DNA of 64,000 nt from Hybos culiciformis (Eukaryota > Arthropoda > Insecta > Diptera > Hybotidae), in NCBI GenBank assembly GCA_964007475.1, contig OZ023275.1, forward strand, positions 31,191,619-31,255,618, in the 5' to 3' direction. The notes below the pieces were generated by a model that saw only the letters and a program-made list of their open reading frames with translations, was not told where the DNA came from and searched no databases. Numbering within the stretch: position 1 is the first letter of the stretch; the number at the start of each line of letters is the position of its first letter. This document shows positions 13,936 through 26,225 of the stretch, piece by piece. A program made the translations under genes and the position numbers.

Positions 13936-14899
13936 TTTTATAGGTATAAGCATTTTAGTGTGGGACGTACGGACAGACACAAAATGAAAATATATGGTCA
14001 GGTTTTTCACTTTTTATGCAAAACGGCTCATAAAAACTGTATTTGAAATTTTTTTTAATTTTTTTGTAAATAAATTATAGGTTCGCGACTTTCAACTAAA
14101 TATTTTTTTTATACAAAGCATAAGATTCATAAAGATTCAAGAAATGTTAGTTAAATGAAAAAAAAAAAAAAATATGATAAAAATATGATGACACAGAATA
14201 TTACATGTACCATAGTTTTTCACAGTAAGAAAACAAAGAAAAACAACAAACAATTTTGTGTTATAAATGTGTATTATAAAAAATATAAATTTTGTTATTT
14301 TCTCCCTGTGAAAGAATAACATAAAAATTTTTCCTTGAAAAATAATAGTCTCCTTTATTGCGTTTAATACAAAAAGAGATTATCCTTTTATCCTTTTGAT
14401 CCAAACATTTTTTTTTTTTTTTGAAGAATTTTTTGTTTTGGATATAAAAGACTAACATTTTTTTTTTATTATAAATTACATTTTCTGTTGAGTTTTCCTA
14501 ATATAAATTATAGGTACACATATACAGTACAAACTAAAATTTGCATTTTTTAACTGAAATATAATATAATGTAACATACTTGTACATTATATATTTTTTC
14601 TAATTTATAAATATTTCATCAAGTTCTTAAAAATTTGTTTGTGCATATTTAAAAAAAAAAAGGAATATAATTATGACTTAGTTTTTAAGTAGGTACCTAG
14701 GGATGAAAAAAAAAAAAATTATTCAAGGTTTTTAACACTTTAAAGCAAAACTTTTTATTTAAGTTATTTTTAAGAGTAGGTAAGCATTCAATTTCTGAAT
14801 TTTTTTAATCAATTTTTGATATCAGCAAGTTTTAATATTAAATTGACGTGTGTCAATGGGCATAAAAAATATTACACCGAAAAATGAAACGCAAACATA

Positions 14900-15325
14900 A
14901 TGCCTTGAGCACAGCTAATACCGCAAAGCAATTTTTGAAGGAATGTTTCGGAAACCTGTTCACAGCTTATTTTACCTGAAAGCAAAAAAATCAACTGCAA
15001 ACAACTGCTTTTGTTTTTTTTTATAATATGATTGTGACAGAAAATGCAGCAAAACCAAATTTCGATGCAAAAGAAACGCTGTGACAAAAAAATAAAAAAA
15101 ATATTTTGTGACGTAGTCAATTCTTTCTGGAGCAGAAAAATAAATAAATTCAGTTTTCTAATTAATTATGAAATAATTTTAAGAAATTATTTTTACAAAA
15201 AATCAATAAAATAAATATCTTTCGTTATTCATAATTTTTATTTAAAATAAATAAGAAATAACGCAGAAAATCGGTTTTTACGGTAGCTCAAAATTGCTTT
15301 GCGGTATTAGCTGTGCTCAAGGCAT
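14900..15325. mobile_element. MITE-like element with long terminal inverted repeats
   Basis: Arms at about 14900-14936 and 15290-15325 are nearly perfect reverse complements, starting with TGCCTTGAGCACAGC and running into ATACCGCAAAGCAATTTT. They enclose about 350 bp of AT-rich DNA with no transposase domain. The outer arm ends are flanked by CATAA-type sequence, so a TA target duplication is possible but not clear. The length and arms fit a non-autonomous foldback element. Confidence 0.6.
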
Positions 15326-15446
15326 AAGTCGTGACAGGATAATATATAGAGAACAACATCAACAGTACCAATAGATGATGGTTTGAATTTTAATTTATTT
15401 CAAGATTTTTAATAAAACCTTTTATTATAATTTTAACGGGGGATGG

Positions 15447-15735
15447 AAATAAGGCCGCAGGAAATAAGGCCGCGACGTTTTTTTGTTGCGGTCTTATTTC
15501 ATTTTGAAAAATGAAATAAGGCCGCGAAGATTTTTTCGCGGCCTTATTTCGTTTTTCAAAATGAAATAAGGCCGCGAAAAAATCCTCGCGGTCTTATTTC
15601 ATTTTGAAAAATGAAATAAGACCGCAAAAAATTTCTCGCGGCCTTATTTCGTTTTGAAAAATGAAATAAGGCCGCGACAAAAAAAAACAATTATTCGGAG
15701 GGCTAATTTCATTTTGAAAAACGAAATAAGGCCGC
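15447..15735. repeat. Array of 50-bp palindromic units (AAATAAGGCCGC / GCGGCCTTATTT)
   Basis: AAATAAGGCCGC (or one-base variants) starts at 15514, 15564, 15614 and 15664. Its reverse complement starts at 15488, 15538, 15588 and 15638. Both sets have a period of exactly 50 bp, so centres of symmetry fall about every 25 bp. Extra same-orientation copies with broken spacing are at 15447, 15462 and 15724. Alternating spacers are A/T-rich (around 15531, 15581 and 15631) or of the CATTTTGAAAAATG type. In the hairpin centred near 15606 both arms carry the matching GGCC-to-GGTC/GACC change. A weak open frame crosses it only because 50-bp units lack stops in one frame; it is not a gene. Confidence 0.9.
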
Positions 15736-15759
15736 GTAATCTTGTGAGGTGAGCACACA

Positions 15760-15788
15760 GGGCAGGGGGCAGCAGGGCGGCGGGCGGG
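15760..15788 (+). other. G-rich tract with canonical G-quadruplex pattern
   Basis: Five G runs of at least three bases lie at 15760-15762, 15765-15769, 15775-15777, 15782-15784 and 15786-15788, separated by 1 to 5 bases. This satisfies the usual G3+N1-7 rule on the plus strand. It begins 24 bp after the last unit of the 50-bp array and is the most GC-rich stretch seen in this very AT-rich window. Confidence 0.75.
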
Positions 15789-15789
15789 C

Positions 15790-16737
15790 GGTTGGTCAGT
15801 GGGATTTGTGGAAAAGCCTCTAAGAAAAATTCGAAAAATAAATCGTGTGCGTAACGCCAATTTGATTAACACTTTTGCTTAAATTTTGATATAAAAAACA
15901 ACGGCGTTTCTCAGTTTCTCAGAACCGCTCCGAATACGCTTCGGTTTTGGCGATATAACGATTTTTTGCGAACGATTTCTTGCGAACTACGTTTTAGTTT
16001 GACATGACAGAATTTGTTTTATTCAAATTCAGAAAGGACGAAAATGAAAAAAACAGGTAGTTTTTCGTGATTCGATCATCATAACAGTATACCTGTGCAG
16101 CAATGAACATAATAAAAGGTGAATTGAAATTTGCCATTAAATTTGGAACATTATTGATGATTGAAATACAAATAAATATAACTTAATTTTGTTGAAAAAT
16201 TCCCAACATAAGGTTCACTGATACATATCATAAAAAAAAATGTTTTGGTATGCAATGGACAACGAAAAAAAATATAAATCCTCAACAGAAAAATTTTAAG
16301 TTCAGCTCAAATTATTTAATTTTAAGTTAGGCAGAATTTTGTCTTATATTTCAAAAATATTTTTTATGTAAAAACAATTTATTACTAAAAGCAATGATTA
16401 CTTCTTTATGAAGTTTTCCGATTTTAATTAAAATTTTTACATAATTTTTTTTGTTCCGTCAATGTAGTTATTGTTCTAATTATGTTCTTGTGAAAGAAAA
16501 ATTAATTACAAATTTAAAAAAAATTTTCATTATTCGTTCCTGATTTTTCTTGTGAAGTTCCATTATTTTAAATTTATAATTTTTAGTTTTAATTTAAGAA
16601 TTTCTATTAGTTTAATGCTAATACTGTTATAAATCGTTTGTAAACTTATTGTGATATACCTAAGAAATTTATTTTGAAAATAAATAAAAGTTAAAAAAAT
16701 TATTAAATCAGTTAGTAAGTAGTACTCTTATTCTAAC
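15790..16737. other. Non-coding DNA after the palindrome array
   Basis: No gene is recognised. The first 250 bp are less AT-rich than the surroundings and contain two near-copies of a TTGCGAAC motif (around 15967 and 15980). The rest is AT-rich. It could hold regulatory or repeat-derived sequence, but nothing decides this. Confidence 0.5.
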
Positions 16738-16738
16738 A

Positions 16739-16855
16739 TTTACGTTTACTTTTACGAAGTCAATTATAAGCTATGAACTTTGACTTCGATACGCTTTACG
16801 TTTACTTTTACTTTTACGAAGTCTATTATAAGCTATGAACTTCGTCTTCGATACG
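16739..16855. repeat. Two-copy tandem repeat, about 56-61 bp
   Basis: Copies start at 16739 and 16795 with TTTACGTTTAC, both continue with TTATAAGCTATGAACTT and both end in TTCGATACG. The second copy has six extra bases (an extra CTTTTA-type step). Each copy also carries GAAGTC near one end and a GACTTCG- or GTCTTCG-type sequence near the other, giving weak dyad symmetry. Confidence 0.75.
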
Positions 16856-16859
16856 ATTT

Positions 16860-18324
16860 TATTAGAGAGAGCTGTTAATAGAAATTTATTTTCTATAAAT
16901 TTGATTGCGATTCAAATCAATAAAAATATATTTCCTTAATTTTTATTTATCTGTGTATATTTTGCTTTTACATCACATTTATTATATGATTATATATATA
17001 AAAGTTTGTAGTTTTTTTTTTTTATCTGTTGAAGGATTAAAAAGCATTTAACCAGTAAACACATCAAAATGAAAGAAGAATTGTTGTGTATAACTAAATT
17101 TTCTTCAAAAAAAAAAGCAAATATATATACTAGAAATCTACTAGTGGCAACATTAAACTATAAGTCTACTCTGTGCAGTAGGTAAAAAAAAAACTTGTAA
17201 ATCTAGTACATACATAATTCACAAAACCCAAACAAGGTACATATTTGGAATAATTCCCAATTTAGTATTTAATTTTAATTTTTGTATAACAGGATATTCA
17301 GATATCATTTTATAGCTTGAATTATGTTAATAGAAAAGAAATTCACTATCATGTATATTATGTTATTTAATTGGCTAAACTGGAACCAACGAACATTCAT
17401 GTTTGATTCAGTTTTCACAAACTAAATACCTATATGCACACAATTTTTTTAAACCCTTTGATTTTTCTATAATAGCAATACTAATGTAAAATAAAATGAT
17501 AAGAATAAACAATTTTCAGAGTAAAAAGACCAACAGTTGTCCTTTTCAGTGAAAAATAAAAAAATAATAATAATAAAAGAAAATTTTGAAAAGAAGAAAA
17601 TTTTTCTAAATAAAAATAACAAAATAAAATCATGTAGATTTTTATTTTTTTTATTTTCTAAAGCAAATTTAATATGTGCAAGTCTCAAGGGGAATTGAAA
17701 ATAAAAAAATTTGTTTTATATAACAACATAATAAATAATTCTTTTTATTATCCCAAAAAATGGTTTAAATAACAAGATAATATGAATTTTATGAATATTG
17801 TGATAAAAATGTACAAAAAAAAAAAAGTCTTCTGTATGAAAAAAAATCAAAGAAATAGTTATTATTTTAAATTTATATAATAACTTTGAAGTTTATAGCA
17901 TTATTATATCGAAAATATAAATAATAGTTGAGACTAAACACTGAATTGATATTATATTTGTGGTTTACAATAAAAAAAAACGAAACCACAAAAAAAAGTC
18001 GGTTAATGCAACCCAAGAACGTAAAAAGTTTTTAAAAGGCCTTAACATTAATTTAAAAAAAATATATATTCAAAATCTGAACAAAGTGTGGATAATCCAA
18101 TATAATTTTACCTCGTAGATTTTGGTCCTTGTGTCAAGCCACAAAATAATTATTATAAAAGGTGAAAGCAAAAGATTTTCTAATTAATGTTCGACTTTAA
18201 AATTTAAATTGACTCTAAAACTTAATATTAACTCATTAATTTCTACATACATGATATTTCAAAAATAAATACTAAATGTATTTAAGTTCAGGAAAGTTTA
18301 AATAAAAAAATTTATCGAACTTAC
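16860..18324. other. AT-rich DNA downstream of the last visible SMG1 exon
   Basis: On the minus strand this follows a good splice donor (GAG|GTAAGT at 18325), so it should be SMG1 intron. I looked for the remainder of the kinase C-lobe and the FATC domain and saw neither. Open frames here, such as minus 17467-17688, are low complexity. Confidence 0.5.
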
Positions 18325-21300
18325 CTCAATTCCAGTTATACCAAGGGCAAATTGTAAATTTTGTGTCATTCTAAATGGAACACGTTCTGGTACTCTTAAT
18401 GTTTTTCCTTTTTCGAAGCAAACATTATAATCAATATGCAAAATGTTTCCATTTGATAAGTTAATTAATATATTATCCAAGTGACGATCACCCAGACCAA
18501 TGATATAACCTATAACTGACATAACAGCTACAGATCTTGAATAGGTCAAAATAGATTTACGCCAAGCTACCGCATTTGAGCTCTGGCACCATAATTCTTT
18601 AGACAATAAATCTTTTGGCGTTTCAAGAGTTAATTCTTCTAATACTTTTCTCAAAGTAGCTATGGGCCAAGTTTTTCGACTGTCAATTATTTTCATATTT
18701 AATTCAGTTAACAACGGAGTTAATTTTTTATAAAACATTTCCGATGGTCTCATTGGTGTAGCTAGTTTATCTTTCTTAATATTAGCTGGAGATGGATTTG
18801 TTGATTCACGTTGTTGCCATTTCTTATATAATGTGAATAAAGGTGTCATTCCGTCGACCTGAAGGCGAATGAAAAAAAAAATTAATTAAATAGAAATGAG
18901 AAACTACTTTAAATAATTATACATACCCAAGTTATCAAACCAGATTGAGTGCCCAATGGTATAACTGAATAATTATGAGCTCTGAATATTGTTTCACTTG
19001 AATCATTAGATTTGGCCATCATTGAATTTGAAATAGATAAAAATTGCATAATACGTTCATCGAGATGCAGATCTTCCAGCCCTTTGAACAAGTAAGTGTA
19101 TTTGCGACCATCAGTTCCGTAGAAAGCCAGTTTTTTTGGTTTAGTTTTTGTTGGCAGAATATAAACAGTATTGTCTACATGACTAATGTATACTGGCTTT
19201 GTTGATTGAACGCCTGGCATTGGAATTTGAGTGTTTCTTAATTCTGCCAGTACCGGGCTAATATCTGACATTTTCAATGAATTTTGAAAATTTTTTTGAT
19301 TCTTCTGTTGAAAAACTGAATAAATTTGTTTTATTTTCTGCCAATTTTCATTAGGTTTTTCTAAATTCAAAGGTTTATTCAATAATCCTTGAATTGTAGA
19401 TTCAATTAATTTGGAATATTTTTCTTGAAACATTCTCTCATAATTAGTTTCAGCCTGGCGAGATGTATGATTTTGAAAATGTTTCAAATCTTGTCCAACA
19501 TGGTCGATTATTATTTTATATTTTTCTTTAATCAGAGGAATCTCTTCTTCTGAACAACATTTCCGAACTTCTGATTCATGTGTATTAAAGAGATCTGCAT
19601 ATTCGGTGTAAAGATGAGCAAGAGAATGAACCCAATATTCATCCCACAGTAAGCTTATTCGTTTTAGCTCACTAACAAGAACTTGAACTTGTTGGACAGT
19701 TTCTGGTGATTGTTTGGATAATGTGTCAACAAGAGAATTAAAACAGAATGTCAATGGATTGGCTTCTTCACCATCATTTTGAACAGCTCCAACAACAGCC
19801 GGAAAAATAATTAAATTTGGTGAATCCTTTGCGACGCGACAAAGTAATTCCGAAACTCTTTTTCGGACATAAAGTTCATGATGATTTAAACGACTAAAAA
19901 GCTGTGGAATTATTGCTTTCCAGGGTTGGGTTGGAGCCATTGTTAAACCAGATTCCAGAACATCCTTTAAACCAAAAGCGTGTTTCACAACTAAACGTAA
20001 AAGACGTAATGTAGCGGTCACCACGGAACAATTTTCGTAATTTTCATCTGTTTTTTTTGAAGTAGCCAAGTTCAAATATTTAAAATATGCATCTGCAGCC
20101 ATTTCATAATAACTGTAAACTGATTTATGTGCTTGTCGCCAAATTTCAATAATAGATGATACAATTTCATTTGGTACTGTGCTTATTATATCAATATTTC
20201 TTAACTGATTGGCAATTAAATCCGTTGAATTTTGTTCATTTTGACCACCAACATTATCTTCGTCATCCACCATCAATTGATGTTGATTCAAAATTTGTAC
20301 GATTTGGCGAATATCTTCATCATTAGACTCTGGTAAAAATCCTTTAATAGAATCAATGTCTTTTGGCAAAAGGCCAGCATTAACATCAGATTTTGCTTCA
20401 ATTATTTTCCTTCCCCATTTATAATACCAGTTGCCAAGTGATGCCCAAGCTTTTGCCAAATTAGGAGATTGCTTCACACTAAATTGAATAAGTTTTCCAA
20501 CAATCATATCGCTTTCATAAATAACATTTGCTGTGTTTTGGTCAGAATAGGTCATTATTTCTGGAATAAAAGCTACCAAACGCTTCATCGGAGTCTGATC
20601 ATGATGAGATGGTGATAAAATGGAATTGGAATGCTGTTGCACCCATTCCGATAAATTAAGAATCATTCGAGCACTTCGATCAAGTATTTCTGGACCTTAA
20701 AATAAAAAGAGAAATAAAATTTTGATGCAAAAATATTAATACGATTGCAGAGAGATTAAACCATTAGCTTGATTTTAATCTTCGAAAAGAGCCTGTGTAA
20801 ATGGGGGGTTAGATATATAATTACATTCTCCTCAAACATTGTTTGTTAAAATTTGCATACTTACTTATTAAATCTCCAGAGTTACGGCTTTGAATAATTT
20901 TTATACAACAATTTGCTGCCAATTGTATTCCACTTTCCTGAGTCTGTTGTTGACTAAATAGCCATTTAGATGTTTCAAAAAGTCCTTTAATTTCAGATTC
21001 AGAACAAACATTCAAATAATCTGGATTTTCTTGAATGCTTCTAACAATTTCTGTTAATGTTTTCTTTTCAGCAAATTTCGAATTTCGAAAATATTTTTCC
21101 AGCTCCAATTGGCACAATTTTAAATTTGTTTCTTTTCTAGCTACAGATATTAGGTTCAAATGTAATTCATTATACATGTTAGAATCTATGGATCTGTTGC
21201 CAGCTTTGAAATAATCAGCCCATTTTTTACATTTACCTAATACAAGAGAATCATTAGTTTTATTTAATTCTACTTGGAAAGATAAATTTTTTTCTTCTGA

Positions 21301-24300
21301 AATTATTTGAGCCATATGATTTAAAATCACGAAATCATTGTAGTGATCTTTTGATCCTGTTCTCAAAGTTTCTTCTAATCCAGATCTTATAATTTCTTTG
21401 CATAAAATAATTTCTTTGCTTATTTGACCTTTTTTTGTTGGCTGTAAAAGTTCTCGAACTAATGTGTTTTCAGTTTTAGATATTATTTTATAATAAGACA
21501 AATTATCATTCAAATTATCTTGTTCTTCATTAATGACATCCCAGTTACCAAGGTTTAAAACCTCAAGAGAAGGTTCTTCTGAAAATTTTATCAAATCATT
21601 CAAATGATTCTGATTCAGTGCAATTAATTGCATTGTTTCTCTTGATTCAAGAATATGTTCTTGAAGCTCAATTAATTGATTTGTTGAAAACAAGCATTCA
21701 ATCAACTGATCTACAATAAATTCACGGAAATGCTTGTCATCATTTTGTATGGCTTTTAAAGTTTGAATATATCCTTCGGCTGCTTTTTCCCGCGATCCAG
21801 CTGCATGTTCAGCTGCACATTTTATCCAAGGATACCTCTTGCCCGTTACATTCTTTAACCAATGGTAGAGTCCATGTAAGGTTTCAAATTCTCTGCGTTT
21901 TACTAATGCCCATACAAATGAAATTAATGTATGCTCTATTAAAGCATCATTCTTTTGATGTTGAAGTGTGATTTGCTCTGAATATCGAATTACCAATTCA
22001 GATTCACCTAAATGTAATCCGACCAAATTAACAGCTGGTCGGATGCGATTAAACCATTCGTTACATGTTGAAATATTAACACGAAAGAATATTTTCGCAG
22101 GCTTCTCTGGCTGTTTGATTGCAAAAGCGGCGCCCTCTGAAGCATTATAAATGCACTTTTCCAAAAAATCCAAGAACCCTAACAGTAGTTTAGCGTGCTT
22201 TTGATTAGCTATTAAAGAATTTATGTTTGAGCATTTTGCGTCATCTTTCAAAGCTAATATTCTGGCTATTTTTTTAACCACGGATTCAATTTTCAAAAAT
22301 GTTTCTTGTGGTTTTCCCAAAGGTGTTTTCAATTTCATTGCAATAGAATACTGTGCCATTTCTAGTTGCGCCCAGAAAAATAAAAGTGTTAAATTGTTGA
22401 CTGTCCATCGAAAAAATTCTTGAAATTTTGGTTTTGTCTCTGAAATGGAAATCCACGATTTCAAAAAAATATCAGCAATAAATTGATCAATGAACACAGA
22501 ATTTTCTTGTTCTGATAATTTATCAATGAAGTCTTTAAAATATTTTTCTCGGAAGCTACATCGAGGAGTCGATGTTAAAGTTGAAAAATACCATTGCTGT
22601 AAATCACATATGTGATTCCAATAATTTGATTTCAGAGTGGTTGTTGAATGTAATACTAACTTTAATGGCATTTTCGATAGGAGATCTGTAAATTTTTGAC
22701 GAATTCTTTCATTGCTAGAACAAATATGAACCTTTGAAACTTGTGAAATTAATTCAAATATTCTTATTGGCATAGTTGGATGCTTTATAATTAATGTTTC
22801 CATACAAATGGCAGTTTTCAATATAATCGATTCACGATGATGTGGATCAATTCGACATAAATTGGTACAAATTTCTTGAAAAATACGATTTTTACTCAAA
22901 GCTTCTGAATGCTCAGCAGTTTGTTCAAATATTGAATTCAACCATTCTAATATCGAAATATAACATTTTGTATCCAATTCAAAATTAACTGAATTTTGTA
23001 ATATTTCAAAATGAAAGTTTAATATTTGGGTGAAATTTTCCGAATATGGACTGCTGGTATCATCCAAACTCAGTTTATTGAAAACATTTGTTGTTACCAA
23101 ACTGCTCGATTGAAGAAAATTATGATTGCGAACACAATGCACTAAAAGCAAATTCAAAATCGAGACATGTAAGGATGGTGATTTTTGCCACAATTTTAAG
23201 TTGGTGGCTTCTAAATCCTAAAAAAGAAAAAAAAAAAAATTATTCAAATAAATTTTTATTCAAAACTTCAAAATAAATATTATGTTTTTTAAAAACCAAC
23301 AATAGTGTAAACGTTAGCAAACTTTTTTCTCTACCATCAATTTTTTTCCTTAACCTTCAAACACAAAATTTTTGTTCATCTTCTGTTTCTTCTTAATCCT
23401 TTAATGTAACTTTAGGACTAGAATCAGAGATAGCAGAAAGTTTATCAAAATTAAAACCTCATAAATAAGGCATTAAATGACAGATAACATGCAACACTCA
23501 CATCATCAAAAAATAAATTTTATGCAGCTTTAAATAAAAATTTAATTATTTAATATTCATTTCAAGAATTTTCAATAATAATTATCAAATTTGATACTAG
23601 GACGAAACAATTCAACAATCTTTCAATAATAATTATTTTCTGTGTTTCTTGTGTAAATTTAATAATAACTTTCAGATTTCATTACTAACATATATTATAA
23701 TAATACCAATAAAAAATATATTAAATAATAAAGAAATAAATTACCTTTAGTAACAACTCCAAAATAGAAGGTTGCAATGTATACATTGCTATTATTGATG
23801 AAGTTTGAGTTGCTAATATTGACAGAGCAGATAAATAAAAATTTAAAATACATTCAGCTTGTTCTTTTGTAAAAGCTAAATTCTGATCGATTTCGCTGTC
23901 TTTTATAAATATGTATGTTTTTATTTTTCTCAAATCTAATAAAATAAATTTATATGCAGCTTGAAGCAATGGCACATTTTTAATTAATAACATTTCATGG
24001 AAAATTTTCAAATAAAGTCGATAAATTTTATTTTCAGCATTTATCAGCTTGAAACACACAAATTTACTACGTTCTGGATTTAAGCAAAAATCAATTAATT
24101 CAATTGGTATTGTTGTTTTATGTTCACGAACTATGGATAAAATTAACCACAGTACGCTTAATATACCGGTCTCTGTGAATTTTTGTAAATTATTTTCTTG
24201 AATTTCAATCAATTCTATAATTCTATTTAAATCATATTTGATTAAAATTTGACCGTAAGTTATAATTAATGTGAAAAATTCATTAATCGATTGAATGGTT

Positions 24301-26225
24301 TCCTGGTTGTCAGTTTGTCTCAAAGCTAATCGTCCAACTTTTGTAATCGTTTGAGTTGCATCAGTGAATATTTGTTGGCCCAATTTGAATGCAATTAATT
24401 CACGTTCCGTTGACAAACACTTAAGAACCGAATTTAATGCACCAATAAATGATCCAACTGAAATTTCTGGTTTTTGAGTAATATTACCACTTTCGATGTC
24501 TTCGCCAAAAACTTGAATATCCTCTAAAAATTGATCCAACAAACCCAATGTAAAATCTAATTTCCTTATGAAAAATTCTGAAAAATTTTGTAAAACATGG
24601 GCACAATGATACTTCAATTTTTCCGTTTGCTCAGTTTCTAAATGCCAACCAATAATAATGTCAACAATGTCAGTGAAATGTTTTTCAAATGATTTTTTAT
24701 ATGTTAATGCGAATTGGCCAATGCAACCACTGACAGCTATAAATTGATCAGCTTTATCTGAATTTTCTAAATATTCTTTCAATTGAATAAGAACACGTTC
24801 ACTGTACGTGATCAATTCTAAAGTTTTTGAATCCAAATGAAATGTTATTTTCAATGAATTCATTAAAAAACAACGAATTTCACGACAATTATCATAATTT
24901 TTAAATATTGTTGTCTTATAAATTGGAAAATCATTTCTAGCCACATAACCCATAATTCCAAAGCATTTTGCCAAATGAGATAAACACTCGCGAGGTCCAT
25001 TACGTAAAATATCAATACAAGATTCAACTAAAAATGATATCGCTTTTTGAATGTAAAATGTGTTCGCAGGATCTGAAACTGCAATTTCTAATTTTTTACA
25101 TAAATCACATGCTGAGTTGGAATTTTTTTCACCACGTAAACGACGTAAAATTTTTGATATTCTCATGTCTTCAGATAAAATATTGTAAATTTGTTGCTCA
25201 GTTCGTTTACCTACAAAAATAAAATAAATTGTTGAAACAGAGCTTTACTTACTTTCTTGTTTAAAAAATCAGAGTTTGAGCATTAAAATTCATAACACAG
25301 AAGTAGAAATTCTTAATGAGAAAAGGTTGGTAGTTAGGTACGTACACGTACTTATACTATAATTTCATTGAGATCTTTAGTAAACAAAAAATGTATAGGT
25401 ATTATTTCTATCTAACCTTGGTATACATATACTTAGGCAAATTATGTAGATATTAAGAACACAGATAATTGCCACAGAAATTACAGGCAAAAAACAAAAC
25501 AATTTGGCTCTAACAGTAGAGGGAATTTCAGGTATCTACCTATACCTCTTTTACCTACCTGAGCTCAAAATATTGTTTAAACCATATTCTTGTGATTGAG
25601 ATTTTTTCAAGTCTTGCTGATAGCGATTTGATCTTGATTGACCACTGCTTGGGCCCTCCTGAACATAATCACCAGCATCATATCTTGAAGAATTTCGCGT
25701 ATCAAATCGTCCACGATTGCGTCCACCATCTCTTTCAAATTTCGAGACGCCACGATAACGTCCAAACATTTGTGATGACAAATTTCTAAGATTACCAAGC
25801 TTTGGAATAAATAGTTCTTGTCCTCCAGATTCTCCAGTTCTATTATTGCTTTCACTATCCAAATTATCACCACCACAATCAATATTTCGTCCGGTAAATT
25901 TATTTTTATCCAAAAACGGACATTGACCGCGATATTCGAATCCAATATTATCGGTTGTAGCTGATTCCGCTGTTCCCGCTCCTGCTGCTGCTGCTGGGAT
26001 AAATTCACCTTCACCAGCTTCAAAATATTTTTCAAAATTTCTTTTTTTCTCGTTATTTGTACCAAATGATTCCGATTCATTAAATTTATGCAATTTTTCT
26101 GTGGATTTTGAAAGAAAATCCAATTCATGCCTTTTTTCTTCCGAAACTTTGGCTTCTTCAACAATAACTTGTTGTTCCTTTCCCTTTTGAACAGTTTTTG
26201 TTTCCTCTTCATCAATTTTGTTCAT
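18325..26225 (-). CDS. SMG1: SMG1 PI3K-related kinase (nonC), N-terminal 5 exons, 3' end missing
   Basis: Exons in transcript order are 26225-25559, 25210-23745, 23217-20865, 20695-18927 and 18858-18325. All junctions are GT-AG and in frame, giving 2263 residues. By family knowledge SMG1 phosphorylates UPF1 in nonsense-mediated mRNA decay. Residues 1-222 are a disordered leader with Arg/Gly-rich sequence. Exon 2 continues 'SEDMRISKILRRL', the conserved SMG1 N-terminus, into helical repeats. Exons 3 and 4 hold the FAT region. The kinase starts in exon 4 with 'ILPTKTKPKKL' and the ATP-binding Lys2033 in 'FKGLEDLHLDERIM'. Exon 5 has the catalytic loop 'GLGDRHLDN' (Asp2199, Asn2204) and metal-binding Asp2218 in 'HIDYN', then 'RVPFRMTQN'. 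The SMG1-type 'HLDN' and 'HIDYN' separate it from ATM, ATR and mTOR. Visible sequence stops at 'GITGIE' before a GTAAGT donor. From memory, family members are well over 3000 residues, so the end of the kinase, the long insert and the FATC domain are absent. Catalytic residues are intact, with no internal stop or frameshift. Confidence 0.95.
20696..20864 (-). other. SMG1 intron 3
   Basis: A 169-bp intron with donor A|GTAAGTAT and acceptor TTTTAAG|GT, splitting a Ser codon. It joins 'GDLI' to 'SPEILDRSARMI' of the FAT region. Confidence 0.85.
23218..23744 (-). other. SMG1 intron 2
   Basis: A 527-bp phase-0 intron between 'LELLLK' and 'DLEATNLKLW'. It is AT-rich and nothing else is seen in it. 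Confidence 0.85.
25211..25558 (-). other. SMG1 intron 1
   Basis: A 348-bp intron with donor CAG|GTAGGT and acceptor TTGTAG|GT, splitting a Gly codon after 'NNILSS'. Contains TACCTA-type simple sequence and no other feature. Confidence 0.85.

Noticed and set aside
15447..15735. Regularly spaced repeats that might suggest a CRISPR array
   Set aside because: The spacers are themselves short palindromic or A/T-rich repeats, not unique sequences; the repeats alternate in orientation, there are no cas genes, and the context is an insect nuclear genome.
15594..15872. Minus-strand open frame of 92 residues over the palindrome array
   Set aside because: It has repeated F-Q-N-E-I type peptides that arise only from the 50-bp repeat, and it runs into the G-rich tract.
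18080..18160. Possible further SMG1 exon near a minus-strand GAG|GTAAAA donor
   Set aside because: The translated sequence does not resemble the kinase C-lobe, and no acceptor gives a sensible exon.
25607..26215. Second minus-strand frame over SMG1 exon 1
   Set aside because: The other frame joins in phase to exon 2 and gives the conserved SMG1 N-terminus; this one does not.
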